Below are positions 1 through 7,140 of a DNA stretch of 10,081 nucleotides, one piece after another; position 1 is the first letter of the stretch, and each line of letters begins with the position of its first letter. The notes beneath the pieces were generated by a model. The model ran no database searches. It had not been told where the DNA came from and was given only the letters and a program-made list of their open reading frames with translations. Both the position numbers and the translations under genes were made by a program. The stretch comes from Chloroflexota bacterium (lineage in GTDB: Bacteria; Chloroflexota; Limnocylindria; Limnocylindrales; CSP1-4), in the NCBI GenBank assembly GCA_021812735.1, contig JAKAMV010000283.1:1-10081 (forward strand). The letters are read 5' to 3'.

Positions 1-1
1 C

Positions 2-1555
2 GACGGGCTGCTCGTGATCCTCACCCCGCAGGCGATGACGGACCCGACGGCCACGGCCCGGGCGCTGCTCAAGCACGCCCACATCGAGGGCAAGCCCGTG
101 CTGGCGTCCTGGATGGGCGGTGCCGACGTGGAGGAGGGCGCCCGGATCCTGCGCGAGGCCGGCATCCCCACGTTCGGCTACCCGGACACCGCGTGCGTCC
201 TGTTCAACCACCTGTGGCGCTACGCGGAGAACCTGCGCTCCCTGTACGAGACGCCGCGCCTGCCGGTGGCGCCCGAGCGGGGCGAGTTCCGCGAGGAGGC
301 GGACAGGATCGTCGCCGGCGTGGCGGCCGAGGGCCGGACGCTCCTCACCGAGTACGAGAGCAAGAAGGTGCTCGCCGCGTACGGGATCCCCATCACCGAC
401 ACGGAGATCGCCACCACGCCCGACGAGGCGGTCACGGCCGCGGCGTCGATCGGCTACCCGGTGGTGGCTAAGCTGCTCAGCCGGACGATCACCCACAAGA
501 CCGATGTCGGCGGCGTCGCGCTCAACCTGCGCAACGCGGACGCGGTCCGCGAGGCGTTCGACCGGATCCAGGCGTCGGTGGCCGAGCAGGCCGGCGCCGA
601 GCACTTCGAGGGCGTCACGATCCAGCCGATGATCAACTGGTCCGGCTACGAGCTGATCGTGGGCTCCTCGCCCGACCCGCAGTTCGGCCCCGTGCTGCTG
701 TTCGGTATGGGCGGGCAGCTGGTGGAGGTGTTCAAGGATCGCGCGCTGGCCCTGCCGCCGCTCAACACCAACCTCGCCCGCAAGCTGATCCACGAGACCA
801 AGATCAGTCACGCCCTCAAGGGCGTCCGGGGTCGCAAGCCCATCGACGAGGATGTCCTGGCCGCGCTCCTCGTGCGGTTCAGCGAGCTCGTCGCCGAGCA
901 GCCGCGGATCGCCGAGATCGACATCAACCCGCTGCTCGCCTCGCCCGAGCGGGTGATCGCGCTCGACGCGCGCGTGGTGCTGCACCCGGCCTCGCTGGCC
1001 GACGCCGAGCTGCCGCGGCTGGCGATCCGCCCGTACCCCTACGAGTACGGCCGCCAGGTCACCACCGACGACGGCGCCGTCATCACGATCCGCCCGATCC
1101 GGCCCGAGGACGAGCCGGCGATGGCGGCGTTCCACACCCGCCTCTCGGACCGGACCGTTCGGGCCCGGTACGGCAAGGACCGCTCGCTCGCCGAGCGGAC
1201 CGCCCACGAGCGGCTGGCCCGGATCTGCTTTGTGGACTACGACCGCCAGTTCGCGCTGGTCGCGGAGGCGGAGCTGCTGGGCGGCAGCCGGGAGATCGCG
1301 GGCGTCGCCCGCCTGTCGCGGATGCACGCGAGCAACGATCGCCAGCTCACCGTGACGGTCGCCGACGCGTGGCAGCGCCAGGGGATCGGCGCGCAGCTCG
1401 TGCGCTGCGCCGTCCGCGTGGCCACCACCGAGGGCGTGGAGCGCCTGATCGCCGAGCTGGCTCCGGACAACCGGGGCATGCGCGAGCTGCTCGCCGACGA
1501 GGGGTTCGGTTTCGAGGACCGCGGCGACACGCTCGTCGCGACGCTCGCGATCTAG
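2..1555 (+). CDS. NDP-forming acyl-CoA synthetase / GNAT acetyltransferase fusion (PatZ/Pat-like), 5'-truncated by window
   Basis: The reading frame is open to the left edge (codons from base 2 read DGLLVILTPQAMTDPT), so the true start and the N-terminal CoA-binding domain lie outside. The GTG at 14 falls inside the conserved ILTPQAMTDPT stretch and is not the start. Counting from that GTG, residues 1-80 end the succinyl-CoA-ligase-like domain. Residues 109-327 are an ATP-grasp domain, with ITHKTDVGGV (H161), the glycine-rich LLFGMGG and the EIDINPLL signature at 301-308. Residues 354-513 are a GNAT domain with acetyl-CoA-binding motif A, RQGIGA (455-460). This C-terminal GNAT order is that of Salmonella Pat and E. 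coli PatZ, which acetylate lysines of metabolic enzymes such as acetyl-CoA synthetase; there the synthetase part is thought to sense acyl-CoA. Whether this copy still ligates an acid to CoA cannot be read from the sequence. It ends 43 bp before the convergent kinase gene. Family is sure, substrate is not. Confidence 0.9.
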   Translation, partial: DGLLVILTPQAMTDPTATARALLKHAHIEGKPVLASWMGGADVEEGARILREAGIPTFGYPDTACVLFNHLWRYAENLRSLYETPRLPVAPERGEFREEADRIVAGVAAEGRTLLTEYESKKVLAAYGIPITDTEIATTPDEAVTAAASIGYPVVAKLLSRTITHKTDVGGVALNLRNADAVREAFDRIQASVAEQAGAEHFEGVTIQPMINWSGYELIVGSSPDPQFGPVLLFGMGGQLVEVFKDRALALPPLNTNLARKLIHETKISHALKGVRGRKPIDEDVLAALLVRFSELVAEQPRIAEIDINPLLASPERVIALDARVVLHPASLADAELPRLAIRPYPYEYGRQVTTDDGAVITIRPIRPEDEPAMAAFHTRLSDRTVRARYGKDRSLAERTAHERLARICFVDYDRQFALVAEAELLGGSREIAGVARLSRMHASNDRQLTVTVADAWQRQGIGAQLVRCAVRVATTEGVERLIAELAPDNRGMRELLADEGFGFEDRGDTLVATLAI

Positions 1556-1598
1556 CGGCGGCGACCCGCGGCACGCGGCGCCGGCGGGGCCCCGGGCG

Positions 1599-4500
1599 TC
1601 ACCTCGGGGCGGCTGCCCCGTCGCTCCCGTCGCCCTCGTCGCCCGACGCCTCGAGCAGCTCGGCGACCGTCGCCGCCAGCATCGAGGGCGTGTACGGCTT
1701 GGGCAGGAAGGCGTCCGCGGTGGACTCGATGCCCCGCCGCCCGATCGCGTCCTCGGCGTACCCGGACGTGAGCAGGACCCGCATGTCCGGGCGCGTGCCC
1801 ATCAGGGCGGCAGCCAGCCCGGGCCCCCGCAGCCCCGGCATCACGACGTCGGTGAACAGCAGGTCGATGCGACCCTCATGGGCTGCGGCCACGCGGAGCG
1901 CCTCCTCGCCCGAGCCGGCGAGCAGCACGGTGTAGCCGCGACCGGCCAGGGCGCGCTGGGCCACCTGGCGGAGCACCGGCTCGTCATCGACGACCAGGAT
2001 CGTCGCGGGGCCCACCCGGTCGGGCTGGCGGGGTGCGGCGGGCCGGCCCCGGCGCTCGTCCGGCGGCGTGAGCGGCAGCAGGATGCGGAACGTGGTCCCT
2101 CGGCCGGGCACCGAGCTCGCGGACATGCGCCCGCCCGACTGCTGCACGAAGCCGTGCGCCATCGCCAGGCCCAGCCCGGTGGCGTCGTCCGCGCCGGTCG
2201 CGAAGGGCTCGAACAGCCGGTCGAGCGCCTCCGGCGAGATTCCCGGGCCGGAGTCGGCAATGACCAGGACGGCCGTCCCGGCGCCGGGCAGCGCCTCGTC
2301 GGAGCGCGGCGCCTCCACGCCGATCCGCAGCGTTCCGCCGTCGGGCATGGCCTCGCGAGCGTGGACCGCGATTGCGAGCAGAGCCTGCTCGAACAGGTTC
2401 GGGTCCAGGCTCACCGGCATCGGCTGGGGACCCGGCGAGACCGCGAGCGCCACCCGACCGCCCACCGCGCGCGACAGGATAGGCCCGGACTCGCTCACCA
2501 GGTCGCGCAGGTCGGCCCGGCGCGGCCGGAGGAAGGACCGCCGGCCGAACGCGAGCAGGCGCAGGGTCAGGGTCTCGGCCTGGCCGGCGGCGGCGGTGAT
2601 GGCCCGCGCCCCCTCCGCGATGTCGGCCGGGGTGGAGGTCAGCGGGTCCAGCAGCGCGGCGTGCCCGACGATCATGGTCAGCACGTTGTTGAGGTCGTGC
2701 GCCACGCCTCCCGCGAGCTGGGCGACCGCGTCGATCCGGGCCGTCTGGGCGAGGCGGGCGTCCTGCTCGCGCTCGAGGCTGATGTCGCGCGACATCGTTA
2801 CGCGCCCGCTCACGCGCCCGGCGGGATCGCGCAGGGCCACGACCCGCGACGAGACGCGGAACCGAGTCCCGTCCTTGGCCCGGTGCGTCACCTCGCCCGC
2901 CCAGGCCCCGCTGGCCGCGAGGGAGGCCGCGATCTCCGCCTCGAGGGCGGCGCACTCCGGCCCGAGGTGGACGCCCGGGGCCTGCCCCACCACCTCCTCG
3001 CGCAGGTACCCGTTCATCCGCTCATAGGCGCGATTGACGTACACGATCGCGCCTGCCGCGTCCGTGATGAAGATGGCGTCCGACGCCTGCTCCGACGCCT
3101 GTGCCAGTCGGTCCCGCTCCGCCTCGAGGGCCTTGCGCGCGGTCACGTCGCGCGCAATCAGCTCCACGCGGCCGTCCGCGAGCCGACTGCCGGTCACCTC
3201 CAGGGTCAGCGCGGCCCCGTCGCCGCGGACGGCTGCATATTCCACCGCCATCGCCCTGCCGCCGGCCATGGCGACGAGGTCGGCGCCAATCCTGGTCCGG
3301 TGCTCAGGCGCCACGAGGTCGGCGAACGGGCGTCCGACGAGCGAGCCCCGGGGCGCCAGCGCGATCGCCTCCGCGGCCGGGTTCGCGTAGGAGATCAGGC
3401 CAGCCTCGTCGAGGACGAAGACGCCGTCGAAGGCGCCGTCCACCAGCGCCTGGGCCCGATCCTCGGACGCCTCGGCGCGGGCGAGCGCCTCGCGGAGCTC
3501 GGTGACGTCGGCAAAGGACACCACGATCCCGGACGGCCTGCCGGTCGCGTCGAGCCCGGTGGGGACCGCGTTCGAGGAGACCCAGCGGATCTCGCCGTCC
3601 GCCTGCGGCATGCCGATCAGGACCCGCTCGGTCTTGCGCCCGGTCCGGAAGGCGATCTGGGTGGGCAGCTCCTCGGGCGGCAGGGGCGAGCCGTCCTCGC
3701 GCAGGAAGGCTGTCGCGATGGCCCGCGCGTCGCGCCCGGTCAGGTCCCCGGCGCCCGGGCCGTGGAGGCGGCGCGCGGCCTCGTTCATCATCGTGACCCG
3801 GCCGTCCGCGTCGTAGGTGATGATCCCCTCCTGGAGGATGGACACCAGATCGCGGTAGCGGGCCTCGCTGGCGCGGAGCGCCTCCTGGGCCCGGCGCTCG
3901 GCAGTCACGTCCTGGACCACCGCCTCCACGCTGCCGTCCTCGCGCAGCTGCCCGTGGAACGCGACCGTGATGACCTCGCCATCGGCCTTCCGGAAGCGGC
4001 GGTCCACCCACACCGCGGACCCGGACAGCAGCAGGTCCCGCATGCCGGCTTCCTCGGCCGCGGAGAGGTCGTGCACGGTGATCTCGGGACCCACGGCGCG
4101 CAGGTCCTCGAGCGCGTAGCCCAGCATGGCGCACGCGGCCGGGTTCGCGTCGAGGACCCAGCCGCGCTGGTCGAACACCATGATCCCGGCCGACGCCTGC
4201 TCCACGATCGAGCGGTGGCGCGCCTCGGAGGCGCGCAGGCGCTCGGCGGTCCGCAGGAGCGAGCGGGCGACGCTGAGGTCGGCGGCCAGCCGTTCCAGCA
4301 GGGCCAGCCGCTCGGCAGGCAGGGCCGCCGGGCGGCCATCCAGCACCACGAGGGCGCCGAACGCCGGCTGGTCGCCCTCGCGCATCGGCACCGAGGCGCC
4401 CGACCGGAACCCGAGCCGGTGCGCCTGCAGCCCGTACGGGCCTGCGTCCTGGGTGGCGAGATCGTCGTTGACGAAGGGCCGGCCCTCCGCGATCGCGCGG

Positions 4501-5117
4501 GCGACCGGGGTGGGGTTGGCGGCCGTGAGGTCGTCCACGCGACCGGCCAGGCAGGCGACATCGCCCGCCGCCGCCGCGACCGACGCGAACCTGCGGTCCG
4601 GGTCCGCGAGCGACACCCAGGCCAGCCGGAAGCCGGCCACATCGACCATGATCCGCGCCGCCTCCGACCAGAGCTCGGTCTCGGTGCCGGCCCGGGCGAT
4701 CGCCCGGTGGATGTCGGCGGTCGCTTCGTACAGGAGGTTCAGGTTGGCCTGGGCGTCGGGCCGCTCGCCCCGCTCCGTGAAGGCGGCCAGGACGAGGCGC
4801 CGTCCGTCGAGGTCCACGGAGGAGACGGTCGCGGTCATCGGGAGCACGTTGCCGCCGGCGGTCGCCGTGCTCACCGCGAAGGCCCGGGTTGGACCGTCCG
4901 CGACCGAGGCCATCGCGTCGCGGAGCCGACTGAGCGAGGACTGGGTGACGAGGGTGGGCGACCTGCCGATCAGCTCCTCGCGCGTCCGGCCGTAGAGGCG
5001 GCAGAGGGCCTCGTTGGCGTCCTCGACCAGCCCGCTGGACGGGTCCACGAGGAGCATGGGCAACCCGACGGCGCGGAACAGGCGGTGCGCGTCGGAGGCT
5101 GCGTCAGGATCGGTCAT
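1599..5117 (-). CDS. Soluble multi-PAS/GAF hybrid sensor histidine kinase with C-terminal receiver domain
   Basis: 1172 residues from ATG 5117; an ATG at 5156 would add 13. Neither has a clear Shine-Dalgarno site and both precede the first PAS domain, so the start is uncertain. Approximate domains: PAS 11-115, GAF 130-290, PAS 297-410, PAS 417-545, PAS 551-663, PAS 669-790, HisKA about 795-860 with H-box H807 (GGVAHDLNN), HATPase 900-1015 with DSGPGI (955-960) and GLGL (981-984), receiver 1037-1155 with D1044/D1045, phospho-acceptor D1090 (LFTDVVMPG), T1117 and K1140. No membrane segment is visible, so it should sense cytoplasmic signals: GAF and PAS domains bind small ligands, haem or flavin, unspecified here. 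Phosphate would pass from H807 to D1090 or to an external partner. No DNA-binding regulator lies nearby. Oddity: where this kinase type has NARDAMP in the N-box, this protein has HAREAMP, so the Mg-ATP asparagine is H919. Downstream is a 43-bp convergent gap without a T-rich terminator. Confidence 0.9.
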   Translation of the reverse strand: MTDPDAASDAHRLFRAVGLPMLLVDPSSGLVEDANEALCRLYGRTREELIGRSPTLVTQSSLSRLRDAMASVADGPTRAFAVSTATAGGNVLPMTATVSSVDLDGRRLVLAAFTERGERPDAQANLNLLYEATADIHRAIARAGTETELWSEAARIMVDVAGFRLAWVSLADPDRRFASVAAAAGDVACLAGRVDDLTAANPTPVARAIAEGRPFVNDDLATQDAGPYGLQAHRLGFRSGASVPMREGDQPAFGALVVLDGRPAALPAERLALLERLAADLSVARSLLRTAERLRASEARHRSIVEQASAGIMVFDQRGWVLDANPAACAMLGYALEDLRAVGPEITVHDLSAAEEAGMRDLLLSGSAVWVDRRFRKADGEVITVAFHGQLREDGSVEAVVQDVTAERRAQEALRASEARYRDLVSILQEGIITYDADGRVTMMNEAARRLHGPGAGDLTGRDARAIATAFLREDGSPLPPEELPTQIAFRTGRKTERVLIGMPQADGEIRWVSSNAVPTGLDATGRPSGIVVSFADVTELREALARAEASEDRAQALVDGAFDGVFVLDEAGLISYANPAAEAIALAPRGSLVGRPFADLVAPEHRTRIGADLVAMAGGRAMAVEYAAVRGDGAALTLEVTGSRLADGRVELIARDVTARKALEAERDRLAQASEQASDAIFITDAAGAIVYVNRAYERMNGYLREEVVGQAPGVHLGPECAALEAEIAASLAASGAWAGEVTHRAKDGTRFRVSSRVVALRDPAGRVSGRVTMSRDISLEREQDARLAQTARIDAVAQLAGGVAHDLNNVLTMIVGHAALLDPLTSTPADIAEGARAITAAAGQAETLTLRLLAFGRRSFLRPRRADLRDLVSESGPILSRAVGGRVALAVSPGPQPMPVSLDPNLFEQALLAIAVHAREAMPDGGTLRIGVEAPRSDEALPGAGTAVLVIADSGPGISPEALDRLFEPFATGADDATGLGLAMAHGFVQQSGGRMSASSVPGRGTTFRILLPLTPPDERRGRPAAPRQPDRVGPATILVVDDEPVLRQVAQRALAGRGYTVLLAGSGEEALRVAAAHEGRIDLLFTDVVMPGLRGPGLAAALMGTRPDMRVLLTSGYAEDAIGRRGIESTADAFLPKPYTPSMLAATVAELLEASGDEGDGSDGAAAPR

Positions 5118-5190
5118 CCCGGATGAGGAGTTGTCAGGCGACGAGGCTCGGGGCATGGCGCATACGAGGACGCGGACGTGGTTTCGGCCG

Positions 5191-5207
5191 CACCGCGAAT
5201 CACGGTG
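5191..5207. promoter_or_regulatory. 17-bp inverted repeat upstream of the hybrid kinase gene
   Basis: CACCGCGAATCACGGTG pairs with its own reverse complement at 7 of 8 arm positions around a central A. It lies 35 bp upstream of the ATG at 5156 and 74 bp upstream of the ATG at 5117, inside the 154-bp gap between the kinase and the small acidic gene. Size and symmetry suit a dimeric regulator. No convincing -35/-10 pair was found beside it, so an operator role is inference. Confidence 0.3.
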
Positions 5208-5252
5208 GCGTTGGCGTGCGGATATGGTCAGCCCTGTGGCGCCGCGCCGCCA

Positions 5253-5269
5253 CCCCCCCGTGCAGGGGG
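5253..5269 (-). terminator. GC hairpin just past the small acidic gene, possible terminator
   Basis: A CCCCC run at 5255-5259 and a GGGGG run at 5265-5269 form a 5-bp stem with loop GTGCA, 3 bp past the stop codon of the 88-residue gene on its downstream side. There is no T tract in either direction, so intrinsic termination is uncertain. It could be a transcript 3'-end hairpin or chance in GC-rich DNA. Confidence 0.25.
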
Positions 5270-5271
5270 CG

Positions 5272-5538
5272 TCAGGCCGCGAAGGCGACTCGCCAGCTCG
5301 CTCCCGCGCCTGCCGCGGCCGCGTCGAGACGGCCCCGCAGCGCCTCCGCCAACACCCGGACGGGACCGGGGGAGTCGGGGTCGCCGATCGCCGCATCCAG
5401 GAGCTCGCGGTCGTCGTCGGTCAGCTCGCCCTCGAACCCGCCGGCCGCGTCCGTGAAGTCCACGCCGATCCAGTCCAGCGCGGACTCGGCCTCGTCGAGG
5501 GTGGGGAACGTCATCAGCGGAGGCAGGGGCGTGTCCAT
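5272..5538 (-). CDS. Small acidic hypothetical protein (88 aa)
   Basis: The family is not recognised. From ATG 5538 the product starts MDTPLPPLMTF and is acidic in its middle (TLDEAESALDWIG, then GELTDDDRELLDAA), followed by a predicted amphipathic helix (VRVLAEALRGRLDAAAAG) and a short hydrophobic end, VAFAA. No signal peptide, membrane segment or metal-binding cysteines are seen. A second ATG at 5514 would give 80 residues; neither start has a Shine-Dalgarno site. The frame stays open upstream to 5676, but that extension only reads through the tRNA-Pro gene and is rejected. It starts 69 bp downstream of the 3' end of tRNA-Pro on the same strand, so it could share the tRNA transcript. Acidic composition and compact helical content support a real gene, but evidence is thin without homologues. 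Confidence 0.55.
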   Translation of the reverse strand: MDTPLPPLMTFPTLDEAESALDWIGVDFTDAAGGFEGELTDDDRELLDAAIGDPDSPGPVRVLAEALRGRLDAAAAGAGASWRVAFAA

Positions 5539-5607
5539 GGCGCCATGGTAGGACGCGCCGGCCGACGGCTCCGGCCGAACCCGGCAGGCGGCGAGCGTCA
5601 TCGGTGG

Positions 5608-5682
5608 TGGTCGGGGCGGTGGGATTCGGACCCACAACCTCGTGCTCCCAAAGCACGTGCGCCACCGTTGCGCCACGCCCCG
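5608..5682 (-). tRNA. trnP: tRNA-Pro(UGG), CCA encoded
   Basis: The minus strand folds as a full cloverleaf. The acceptor stem is CGGGGCG/CGCCCCG (7 of 7 pairs), then U8 G9, D-arm GCGC-AACGGTG-GCGC, A26, anticodon arm CGTGC-TTTGGGA-GCACG (anticodon TGG), variable loop AGGTT, T-arm GTGGG-TCCGAAT-CCCAC, discriminator A and encoded CCA. The first base C and A73 are normal for bacterial tRNA-Pro. Two positions are odd: the T-loop has C at position 55, where almost all tRNAs have U (pseudouridine), and the D-loop ends in G at position 21 instead of A. The genome continues after CCA with a second CCA. The 5' half, from the 3' side of the anticodon loop outwards, lies inside the left 105-bp repeat. 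The tRNA identity is firm; whether it is fully functional is open because of C55. Confidence 0.93.
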
Positions 5683-5748
5683 ACCGGATCGCCGCCCGGA
5701 AGCCCGAGGGCTTCGGTGGCCCGGGCAGCGGATCAGAGCCTACACCGG
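5644..5748. repeat. Left copy of the 105-bp direct repeat (5' half of tRNA-Pro plus 66 bp upstream)
   Basis: Identical to 7415-7519 at 104 of 105 positions, the single difference being C at 5734 against G at 7505; the offset is 1771 bp. The left border lies two bases into the 3' strand of the anticodon stem, so the repeat covers the anticodon loop, D-arm, 5' acceptor strand and 66 bp beyond the tRNA 5' end. It contains a perfect inverted repeat, GAAGCCC-GA-GGGCTTC, at 5699-5714. Flanking bases on both sides differ between copies, so the borders are sharp. This copy is part of the intact tRNA gene. Confidence 0.95.
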
Positions 5749-5764
5749 GCGACCCGGGTATCGA
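5737..5764 (-). promoter_or_regulatory. Candidate promoter of tRNA-Pro
   Basis: On the minus strand TCGATA (5764-5759, 4 of 6 to the -35 consensus) is 16 bp from TAGGCT (5742-5737, TAnnnT). Transcription would begin near 5730, giving a leader of about 48 nt that holds the 5699-5714 hairpin. The -10 is inside the 105-bp repeat and the -35 is outside it, so the right copy keeps the same -10 but has CGATCT at the -35 position. Weak by sequence alone. Confidence 0.25.
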
Positions 5765-5898
5765 GGGGCCGTGATCCCTGACGGTCGCAACCTGTTCGGA
5801 GACTGCTATCCCGGCACAGGGGTGTCAACGGAAGGTGTGGACGTCCAGGGACGAGGCGTACGCGACGCACGCGACGGGCCATCGCGGGTCTGACCGGC

Positions 5899-7131
5899 TC
5901 ACCCTCCCCAGAGCGCGGAGATCGGAACGGCGGCCAGCCTCTCCCCGAGCCCGTACGCCCGCGGCCCTGTGTGCAGGACCACGCCGGCCACGAACGTGTC
6001 CGGGTAGCGGTCCCGCAGGCCGGCGAGGTGGCGCGCGTCGGCGGGCCCGGGCGCAGCTGTCGCCTTGACCTCCATGCCGACCAGCCCGCCACCGGCAAGC
6101 TCGGCGATCAAGTCGACCTCGAAGCGGCCCTGCTGCTGGCGGACGTGATAGAGACGGGGCCGGGCGGCCGTGACCGGGAGCTCTGCCCGCAGCTGGGCCA
6201 GGACGAAGGTGTCGAGGAGCCGGCCCAGCAGGTCCCCGTCCCTGAGCACGGCGTCGGCGTCGAGGCGGAGGACGCCGCCCGCGATCGCGGGGTCGACGAG
6301 GTGCCGCTTCGGCGTCAGGACGAGGCGCTTGAGCCGGTTCGACGTCCAGGCCGGGAGCGACTCGACCACGAGCAGGTTGCCCAGCAGCCGCTCGTACGCC
6401 TGCGCGGTCTTGCGGTTGATGCCCGCCGCCTCGAGCAGCGTCTTCTCCTCGACGACGCCCGCGGTGTTGAGCGAGTAGGCCTCGAGGAATCGGCGCAGGC
6501 GGACGGGGTCACGGCCGCCCTCGAGCTGCTCGGCGTCGCGTGTGACGAGGTGGTCGACGTAGCTGTCGAGCCAGTGGCGCCTGGCCGCAGTCCCCATGCG
6601 GAGGGCCGGCTCAGGAAAGCCGCCCCGGAGCAGGAGCTCAACGTAGCCTCGGAGGTCGGGGGAGTCGGCTGCTGGAGCGAGGTCCGCCCCGGCGGCAACG
6701 CGGTCGATGAACGGCACGGCGGGCCCGAGCTCGGCCTGCTCGCGCACGGTCATCCCCACCATCGGCACCCGGGTGAGGCGGCCGGTCCCCGGCCAGAGAT
6801 CGCCGTCGAGATCGCTCCGCGCGGAGCCTGTGACGATGAACCGGCCTGCCCTCGGGTCGGCGTCCACGGCGCGCTTCACGGCACCCAAGACGCCCGGCAC
6901 GACCTGCCACTCGTCGAGCAGCACGGGCTCGGGCAGGCCCCGCAGCGCCGCGTCGGGGTCGGCTCGGAACGCCGCCGCCTCCGCCTCGCTGTCTAGGCGG
7001 ACGACCGTGGCGGCGCGGCGGGCGGCGGTGGTGGTCTTGCCCGTCGCGCGGGGTCCGGTGACGAAGATGGCCGGCAGCTCGCCGATCAGCTCGTCGATCA
7101 GCGGGTCGACGGCGCGAGGGAGGTAGTCCAC
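5899..7131 (-). CDS. AAA_14 / DUF4143 family ATPase (410 aa)
   Basis: Starts at GTG 7131 (VDYLPRAVDPLIDEL). Residues 20-135 are the AAA_14 ATPase, with Walker A GPRATGKT (26-33), Walker B VLLDEWQ (D73, E74) and a sensor stretch FIVTGSARSDL (98-108). GGFPEP (170-175) is typical of these proteins. Residues 205-280 resemble the winged-helix part, and the C-terminal DUF4143 region carries EVDLIAEL and MEVKAT, giving D340 and E354-x-K356, which match a PD-(D/E)xK nuclease-like pattern; catalysis is not shown for the family. Length is normal and no frameshift is seen. The cellular role of this widespread family is poorly known. No Shine-Dalgarno site precedes the GTG; TAGTCT (7143-7138) lies 6 bp before it, so a leaderless transcript is possible. 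Three 23-bp repeats end 9 bp upstream, which suggests autoregulation. It is the only gene between the tRNA-Pro half repeats. Confidence 0.9.
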   Translation of the reverse strand: MDYLPRAVDPLIDELIGELPAIFVTGPRATGKTTTAARRAATVVRLDSEAEAAAFRADPDAALRGLPEPVLLDEWQVVPGVLGAVKRAVDADPRAGRFIVTGSARSDLDGDLWPGTGRLTRVPMVGMTVREQAELGPAVPFIDRVAAGADLAPAADSPDLRGYVELLLRGGFPEPALRMGTAARRHWLDSYVDHLVTRDAEQLEGGRDPVRLRRFLEAYSLNTAGVVEEKTLLEAAGINRKTAQAYERLLGNLLVVESLPAWTSNRLKRLVLTPKRHLVDPAIAGGVLRLDADAVLRDGDLLGRLLDTFVLAQLRAELPVTAARPRLYHVRQQQGRFEVDLIAELAGGGLVGMEVKATAAPGPADARHLAGLRDRYPDTFVAGVVLHTGPRAYGLGERLAAVPISALWGG

Positions 7132-7140
7132 GAGTCTAGA

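Noticed and set aside
1556..1598. Terminator between the convergent genes
   Set aside because: GC-rich palindromes such as GGGGCCCC are present, but no stem with a T tract in either direction.
1878..5126. 1082-residue plus-strand frame opposite the kinase gene
   Set aside because: It mirrors the kinase on the opposite strand, is rich in Gly/Arg/His/Pro without any domain motif, and is the usual long antisense frame of GC-rich coding DNA.
5559..5577. CGGCCG/CGGCCG hairpin between tRNA-Pro and the small gene
   Set aside because: A 6-bp self-complementary hexamer with a 7-base loop is expected by chance at this GC content and has no T tract.
5539..5676. 46-residue N-terminal extension of the small acidic protein
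   Set aside because: It is translated across the tRNA-Pro gene and changes to a basic, low-complexity composition; the ATG at 5538 is the reasonable start.
5971..6996. 341-residue plus-strand frame opposite the ATPase
   Set aside because: Antisense shadow; the minus strand carries clear Walker A and B and DUF4143 motifs.
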